64,000 bases of DNA from Vesta saturnalis (taxonomy: Eukaryota > Arthropoda > Insecta > Coleoptera > Lampyridae), in assembly GCA_036346205.1 (NCBI GenBank), contig JARFJB010000534.1, positions 1,367,501 to 1,431,500 on the forward strand, in the 5' to 3' direction. Below the pieces are notes generated by a model. The model was not told the origin of the DNA and did no database searches. It saw only the letters and a list, made by a program, of their open reading frames with translations. Below are positions 57,719 to 64,000 of the stretch, piece by piece. Position 1 is the stretch's first letter, and every line of letters begins with the position of its first letter. Made by a program: the position numbers and the translations under genes.

Positions 57719-59816
57719 CCGATACTTCATAACCTCCATTTACATTACAGTAATCTACGTTCTCTAATTTTTACAAAATAAATCACAATAAATAAGTAAT
57801 TGTATTTTGGAATATTGCAGCTTTAAATGGTGCCATCGGGGTATATTTTCTAATCAAAATTTATTATAACGAAAATAATTGTAACTCATGTTTTCATATT
57901 ACACCATATGATTGTATGTGATGACGTAGCGGTAAACACTCCTGGCGAAGATAATACTTCAAGTAGCTGAGTTTTTTTTTGTAAAATGACATCTAAAGCT
58001 AGTTTAAACCGATCGAAAGAGAGTTATCCAGATTATTATGAATATATTTTAATCCCAAATTCAATGTGTTAATCTTAACTGTGCTAAAGTGAGCGTGACT
58101 TAAATTAACGACTTTTTGGGAAAGATGAAATTGTTAATGTTAGATTGTTTTGAGAAGCAAAATTGTTTTTGTTTATTGCTATCATATTTAACTGAATTAA
58201 AACTAACAGTACTAAAATTTTAACTACAATATAATTCCATTATTTTTTTAATTCGGTGTGTCTGACACAGTGCGTTTAGAAGCTTCTTAGAAGCATTGTT
58301 TCAGGAACTTTTCTGGCGTCTTTTCTGATGTAATAATCTTTTGACATGTCAGTTGGTTAGATCTAGGCTAGACATATAATGAATATTCATAACTGCGTAA
58401 ACTTCGACCGAAAGTTAAAAAGTTAATATTGTGAGGGTTATTATTTTAAGAAAATCTATTAAGTTTAAGAAAAATACATGTTTATACATATTTAATTACC
58501 TTAGAAAGTACTCTTTCAAGAATAAAATTACTATGTGGACATAGGTATGGTTTTATAATTTTTAAAGTATTTTTTAAACAAATATATCACTTTTTTCAGA
58601 TAATATTTTAGGGGAGGGAATATATAATTACGTCATATTTTGCAAAAAAATACAATACGTGTGCATTTTTTATAGTTCAGTGGGATACAACTACATTATT
58701 ATGTGATGTCTGATAGACGTCTTCTTTGATACTTGAATCCATAACCCAATTTAATAAGAAACTGTAGATGAGTACAAGCATATGGATCAGTTTTATTCGA
58801 CTAAATGATTCAATTTATAGTGTAACCATAAATATGTGTGTTCATTGCGGTGTAACAGAATGAATAAAGGAATATAAGTTGTGAAATTAAACCTATTTGA
58901 GTATTACCAACCCAAACATTTAAAAAATTCTATTCAATGAACGTAATCAGTTTTAACGCAAATTTTTTGATATTTTTAAATTATTTTCTGTTTCGGGATT
59001 AGAATGCACAATTTCTCGCACGCATTTTGATATTAGAATTAACTCAATTCTTAAAACGATTTCTTGTGACTTTTTTTCAAGAGTTTACGTTATACACGTT
59101 ATTAGAAAATTAAGTATAAAAGTTGTTTATTAGTTGTCATGGAAACTATCAAATTATCTCAGTATTGCCAACCTAATTATTCCACAACCAGATTTTTTAA
59201 TCATTAATAATTAATAAATATGATGAAATAAACCCGAAACAGAGAAAATAGTATAAAACATTCGATGCAGAAGCACTTCTAAGCACTCGTTTATTCGAAT
59301 TTTGAACTCGTGTTAGAAAATAGTTGGCCTTCTGCAACTTATGTTTTAAATAGAAAAATAGCGTAAAAGCATGTATCATTGTCAAGACAAAATATATGTA
59401 TAAGTAAAATAACAAACAAGTAGTTATGGTAACAAATCATTAAGCTAAAACAGCAAACTTGATGTAAATTATATTTCTATATTTAAAATATCTGTTAAAG
59501 GTGAATCTATATAAACCTATTTGTTCATTAAAGGTACTTACTGTTTATGTTTATAACGCTTCCAAACCATCTAAATTGTGTTTTTTTCATACAAAAATGT
59601 AAAAATTCTATATTGTTCTGTCAAGTCATAAAGTGATTATTTACTATTAAATTATTGGCATAATTTGATTAGTCTATGTGTCTATATTTGTGACATTTAT
59701 TTATTTGTATCTTATATCAAAGGTCCTAAGTGTTTGTTTAATATAAACATGCAATTTAATTTATAAATACCCGGCTTCAAAATGTCATTCGTTCAATCAA
59801 TGACATTAAATACACA
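57719..59816. other. Unannotated AT-rich interval
   Basis: No gene supported. It contains a 29-base word inverted relative to 46,197 (at 57,921-57,949) and, at 59,420-59,550, the second copy of the dispersed repeat at 27.2 kb. Confidence 0.45.
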
Positions 59817-60124
59817 TACAGAGTGGATACTCTAAGTAGAATAAATGCTGTAACTCTAAGGGATGAAGTCCGGGAGAAAAATCATGATAGGAATTCTTTA
59901 TAATTGCTTCCAGCCCTCAATCTGGGGGTTTCAGTTTCTCGATATATCCAGCCCCGGGGGGTGAGGCCACCCTTAACATTTTTTTTTCAAATGTAAGGGT
60001 AGGTCAAGTGATGCACCGTATGAAAGCTTGTATTAAGAGGAATACAACGCAGTATTTATTTTCTCGGGCATTTGAAAAATAAAGTGAAAAAACCTAAATG
60101 AACAAGTTTTTCTGGCTCAATGGT

Positions 60125-60350
60125 ATTTAATTTCGAAAATGATTGAAATGTCGGTAGGTAAAAATGTACCGTAGTGATAACATACATTTATTATCGCAAT
60201 AAGCCTGATCTTATCGTTGAAGGAAAAAATCTTTAGCCTCTGTGTTTCTTTCACTCACTAAATGCTTTTTAATTTCGACAATGCTGGAACGGTCGGTAGA
60301 TAAAAATTTGCCGTATTGATAACGTGCATTTATTATCTCAGCAAGACCTT
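60125..60350 (+). repeat. Direct duplication before the transposase
   Basis: TTTAATTTCGAAAATGATTG...GTCGGTAGGTAAAAATG and TTTAATTTCGACAATGCTGG...GTCGGTAGATAAAAATT start at 60,127 and 60,269, about 140 bases apart. Both continue to CATTTATTATC. Roughly 80 bases each. Confidence 0.75.
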
Positions 60351-61370
60351 CGAATTGAGATAGTAATGATGATCGAATATGGTGACCGAAGTCGCACTCA
60401 AGCTGAGGTAGCTGAATTATTTCAAGCAAATCATTTCGATTTACCGCGGCTTTCTCAAGACACAATTAGCAAAATAGAAAGGCGCTATAGAGAATTGTGT
60501 CATGTCAGGAATCTGTCAAGACAAAGAAGAGAGGCAGTTGACGAAAATAGCAAGCTGAACGTTTTGTTGGCTATTCAAGAAAACTCCATCATTTCCGCAC
60601 GGCAATGAGCGCGCGATAATGAGGCCAGTCATAGAACTGTTTTAAAAGTTTTAAAAACCACAAATAAGCACCCTTACAAGAGATGCAAATGCTACAAGAA
60701 TTGACTGGTGAAGATCTAGACCGACGAATTGAGTTTTGTGAACGAATGGTGGACTTCATTGACCATGGTCACATACGGTTGGAATGGATTCTCTTTTCGG
60801 ATGAATGTACTTTCTCTTTGTTTGCATGGTGAAATGAATCATCACAATTATCGTTATTGGTCTGACCATAACCCCTATTGGATGCGAGAAACTCACACGC
60901 AACATCCATAAAAATTGAACGTATGGGCTGGGATTATTGGAGATCGAGTGGTAGGGCCATTTTTTCTGAATGGTAATCTTGGTGGGTCTATTTCCAAATA
61001 ACAATCTAAATGACTTGGATGAGAGAATTTGGTTTCAGCAAGATGGCGTTCCATCGCACTATGTATTGCCAGTACGGAACTATTTAAATCAAATTTTTCC
61101 AAATATATGGATTGGCCGAAGAGGTGCACTTGAATGGCCACCACGATCCTCGGATCTTAATCCCTTTGACTTTTTTTTATGAGGATATTTGAAGAGTAAG
61201 GTTTATGCTATATTACCGACCGACCTTCAGGATCTGAGGGACAGAATTACTCCAGAAATCAGAAATATTCCATAAGACATGTTTCAAAACGTGAGAAATG
61301 GTTTTTATCACCGATTAGGGTCTTTGTCAAGAAACAAATGGACACCATTTTGAACATCTTTAAAGTTATG
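60324..61370 (+). pseudogene. Mariner-like transposase (DUF4817-type), frameshifted
   Basis: N-terminal helix-turn-helix piece 60,324-60,608 (EYGDRSRTQAEVAELFQANH, LSQDTISKIERRYREL). Frameshifts and stops follow, then FSDECTF near 60,797 (catalytic Asp 1), HNYRYWSDHNPYWMRE, LNVWAGIIGDRVVGPFFLNG and ERIWFQQDGVPSHY near 61,030 (Asp 2). SSDLNPFDFFL near 61,155 has Asp 3, followed by a TGA where relatives have WGYLK. The tail MDTILNI/HHFEHL ends near 61,370. All three catalytic acidic residues are retained, but at least four interruptions prevent translation. The start is uncertain, because the 80-bp 5' segment is duplicated (60,125-60,205 and 60,265-60,350). Confidence 0.85.
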
Positions 61371-61778
61371 AGTGTATCCCATAAGAAAAGATTTTTTTGC
61401 AGAGAAGTCGTTAAATCGTAGTTTAGTTTAAGAAAGTTCTCAAGTGAAGCTTCCTTTGCTAAGAGAGTGCGTTTATTTGTTTATTATTTTTGATTTTGAT
61501 TTTTTTGTTCAACAAAGTAATGTTTAAAATTTTTAGAAAATAAATACTGCGTTGTATTCCTCTTAATACAAGCTTTCACACGGTGTATCACTTAACCTAC
61601 GCTTACATTTAAAAAAAAGTTAGAGGTGGCTTCAGCTCCTGCGGTGGATATATGGAGAAACTGTAACCCCCAGACTGGGGGCTGGAAACAGTTATAAAGA
61701 ATGCCTATCATGATTTTTCTCCCGAATTTCACCTCTTTGAGTTACGGAATTTATTCCACTTAGAGTATCCACCCTGTA

Positions 61779-62795
61779 TAGATACATTGGTATTAGTTCT
61801 GAAAGCTATTCTTGTAGCACGGGAGGTATTTTTTCTGATATTTTTCCAAAATATCTAATTGATACGTATTTATTTTCTGTAGGTTCTGGTAACCGGGTAA
61901 ATGTTGTTGATTGATAATTTGTACCCTTGAAAGAGTAAAAAGAGAACAACGTCTAGCCCTCATTGCTACCTCAGAACAAGAACTTTGAACTGGTGGTGCA
62001 AAAATTAATGGCCGGCAACTTCATTGATTAAATTTTAATTTATTTCCAACTTGTGATCTCCCTTATCACCACAGACAGATCATACAATAACTGCTGAAGG
62101 CAATTAACAGATTAGCTTGCTACCCCAACTGAGATTTGACGCAAGTTGTGATATAACAAAATTGTAATTCTTTAAAACTAAGAAATGATGAATTTAAATT
62201 GAATTAACCATAAAGTAAATATCTGGTATGGAACCTTCTAACCTACAAAGTGCAAATTAAAAGAAGTTAAATCATTTTAATAATAATGTTTTTAGGATAA
62301 TTATGTAATTTTTTTTTAATACGTTCATAATAAAAATAGGCAACGTTGGAAAAACAAAAACAATAATCTATATCAGATGGACGTTTAAAATTTCATGCCA
62401 GATAGAGGTTTATAGACATCTAGATGCTACAAAAAAGCATTTTCAATCGCATTGAATTAAGTTTTAGACTTATTTGGTTACGTGTTAAGAAGTTTTATAA
62501 GGAAAAGTTTTATCTAAAGTTAGATTTTCTTTAAAAAATATAGTTGCATGTGTTCACTATAAAGTTAAACGTTATTCATTGAACAAATTTGAAGCAATAT
62601 TTGATATGATGGTGTTTTTATATGTTTGAAATATACAGCTGTTTCATAAATGTTAGATAAAAACCAGAAACTGCTTCTAATAACCCCACCCCCCTCTCCG
62701 CCGTTGAATTTTTCACAAAATTTTATCAGCTCTAGGAGAAATGAAAAAAAGCTTAAATGCAAATAAGTATGTGTTGTCGTTCTGGAATTATCGCG
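61779..62795. other. Unannotated AT-rich interval
   Basis: No gene or tandem repeat recognised. Confidence 0.45.
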
Positions 62796-62797
62796 GG

Positions 62798-63020
62798 CAC
62801 ACACACACGCACTCACGCACACACGCACACACGCACACACGCATGCATACATGCACGCACACACACGCACACGCACACACACACACACACACACACATAC
62901 GGCGCGCACGCATACGCACGTACACACGCACGCACACACGCAACCACGCAAGCACTTACGCACGCACGCAAGCATACACACACGCACGCAAGCACACACA
63001 CACGCGCGCACGCACAAGTT
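62798..63020. repeat. (CA)n/(CACG)n microsatellite
   Basis: CACACGCA and CACGCACG words with a pure CA run near 62,873-62,897. The frames of HTHTH and VCVCV type are artefacts. Confidence 0.95.
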
Positions 63021-63087
63021 GGCAATTGAATCGTGATTACGTTTCTTTATATAAATGGTGTACTAGGTAACAATCGTCAGTAGCATA

Positions 63088-64000
63088 TTATAATAAATGT
63101 TCAAAGTGATCACCTCCATTATCGAGACAGAAATCCACTCTCCTTTTCATACTTTCAAAAACTGCCTGCAATTGTTGTTGCGTTATGTTGTGTACAATCA
63201 CCTCTATAGCTGCATGTAATTCGCCAAGAGTATGCAAACGATTTCTATAAATAGAATTTTTCATATGACCAAATAAGAAGTAACTCAAAGGCGTTAAATC
63301 CGGTAATCTTGGAGACCAAAGTTTATTTCGAATCATTCGGTCATTAAAGTACTGCTGTACAAATCTTGTTGTTTCTGCAGCTGTATGTGTAGTTGCATTG
63401 TCATGCTATAAGAAACCCCTTTGCAATTCGTCATCATGAAGTTGATCAATAAAAACTTGTCGCATAGCACGATAACGTTCAGCATTAACGGTATCGTTAA
63501 AAAATATTGGTCCAACAATTCGTCTCCTCGACATCGCTATCCACACTTGTACTTTAATAGGATGGAGCGGAGCTTCCTAATAGACACGTGGGTTTTCTGT
63601 ACTCCATGTTGGATAGTTTTGGGAATTGATGTAGCCATGTCTCATCGGAGAAATAACTTTGTATAACAAGTTGTCGTCTCCTCTCTTGACAACTGTGTGA
63701 CAAGTTCCATATAGCAAGCCAGTTTGTTGAATTTTGGGGACTTTCTTCAAGACGAGCACGAACATCTTCTACAACCTCTTTATTAGCAAGTGTGGAGTAT
63801 CAGGTGATTTTCCAGAAGCAACGCTTCCTGTATTATTAAACCGCTGAATTATATGATAAACATGGTGGCGTATAATATCGTAATCTGCATCATTGTCAGG
63901 ATACGCTTCACGAAATTCTTCTATACATAAGCGAATTGAATATACGCAAGCTCCATTTTCGTCTTTATTTCCATTACGGAAATAGGATTGCTAAAAAAAT
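63088..64000 (-). pseudogene. Mariner-like transposase, truncated by window edge
   Basis: Minus strand, entering at 64,000 with the N-terminal region (IEEFREAYPDNDADYDIIRH, then NNTGSVASGKSPDTPHLL near 63,800). FSDETWLHQF near 63,650 carries Asp 1. VWIAMSRRRIVGPIFFNDTV lies near 63,530, HDNATTHTAAETTRFVQQYF near 63,400 carries Asp 2, and SPRLPDLTPLSYFLFGHMK near 63,290 carries Asp 3. The C-terminus ends HFEHLL with a stop at 63,088. Frames change several times, and a TAG precedes HDNA. It belongs to the family of the 46.65 kb fragment rather than to the 60 kb element. The upstream TIR is outside the window. Confidence 0.85.

Larger units (their letters stand above)
59819..61776 (+). mobile_element. 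Mariner-like element with about 245-bp terminal repeats
   Basis: TIRs at 59,819-60,064 and 61,535-61,776 start CAGRGTGGATACTCTAAGT and are flanked by TA on both sides, the mariner target duplication. They stay similar inward to GAGGAATACAACGCAGTATT and include a CCCCCAGACTGGGGG-type hairpin. Classical mariner TIRs are about 28 bp, so these are unusually long. Visible differences between the two TIRs show the copy is not very recent. Confidence 0.9.

Noticed and set aside
62565..63070. Cys/Val and His/Thr repeat frames
   Set aside because: Translations of the CA/CACG microsatellite.

Overview
This window looks like a block of repeat-dominated, probably heterochromatic nuclear DNA from an arthropod, most likely an insect. 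The evidence is the transposon mix (Jockey-like and other APE-type LINEs, mariner and IS630/DDE_3 transposases, a Penelope-like relic, a Polinton/Maverick), the AT-rich unique sequence and one 55-base GT-AG intron. I found no convincing host protein gene, rRNA or CRISPR array. Every recognisable coding region is a mobile-element relic with stops, frameshifts or deletions. Assignment below insect level is not supported.

Layout, left part (1-17.1 kb). A small MITE-like unit and TA microsatellites open the window. Blocks of an old, diverged satellite (period about 120-135 bp) lie at 1.5-2.2, 9.25-12.0, 14.46-14.93, 15.77-16.1 and 16.4-17.0 kb, in both orientations. Between them are a LINE relic (4.2-5.3 kb), a mariner fragment (5.4-6.4 kb), two inverted gag-type ORF1 copies (6.4-8.15 minus, 8.34-9.23 plus), a 513-bp insertion carrying two inverted 73-nt tRNA-like sequences, and a Jockey-like ORF2 (12.4-14.2 kb).

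Layout, middle (17-46 kb). An A/C-rich degenerate minisatellite, a 0.7 kb (TG)n block and a T/G-rich minisatellite are followed by a 5 kb TACGTG/TGCGTG hexamer array. Beyond lie an old mariner (29.5-30.3), a LINE (32.3-35.7, minus), two DDE_3 transposase relics (36.0-37.0 and 38.4-39.7, minus), and a LINE (41.5-45.1) split by a 1,621-bp foldback element. That element has 15 exact nuclear-receptor monomer motifs. A Penelope-like relic (45.3-46.2) and a mariner tail (46.7) follow.

Layout, right part (47-64 kb). A 10.6 kb Polinton-like element (47,138-57,718) has terminal inverted repeats of about 580-590 bp and an apparent CCGAT target duplication. It retains subterminal repeats, a 31-bp minisatellite with a 186-bp six-monomer higher-order unit, and a decayed protein-primed DNA polymerase B gene with an apparent intron. 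Its other half is occupied by a 5'-truncated LINE. A mariner-like element with unusual TIRs of about 245 bp (59.8-61.8) and a truncated one at the right edge close the window.

The genes do not form a working pathway. They record nested insertions: foldback into LINE, tRNA-like element into ORF1, LINE into Polinton. The signals most worth following are the bHLH-PAS-like hexamer array, the nuclear-receptor-motif foldback element, the satellite inside the Polinton, and the inverted tRNA-like insertion.
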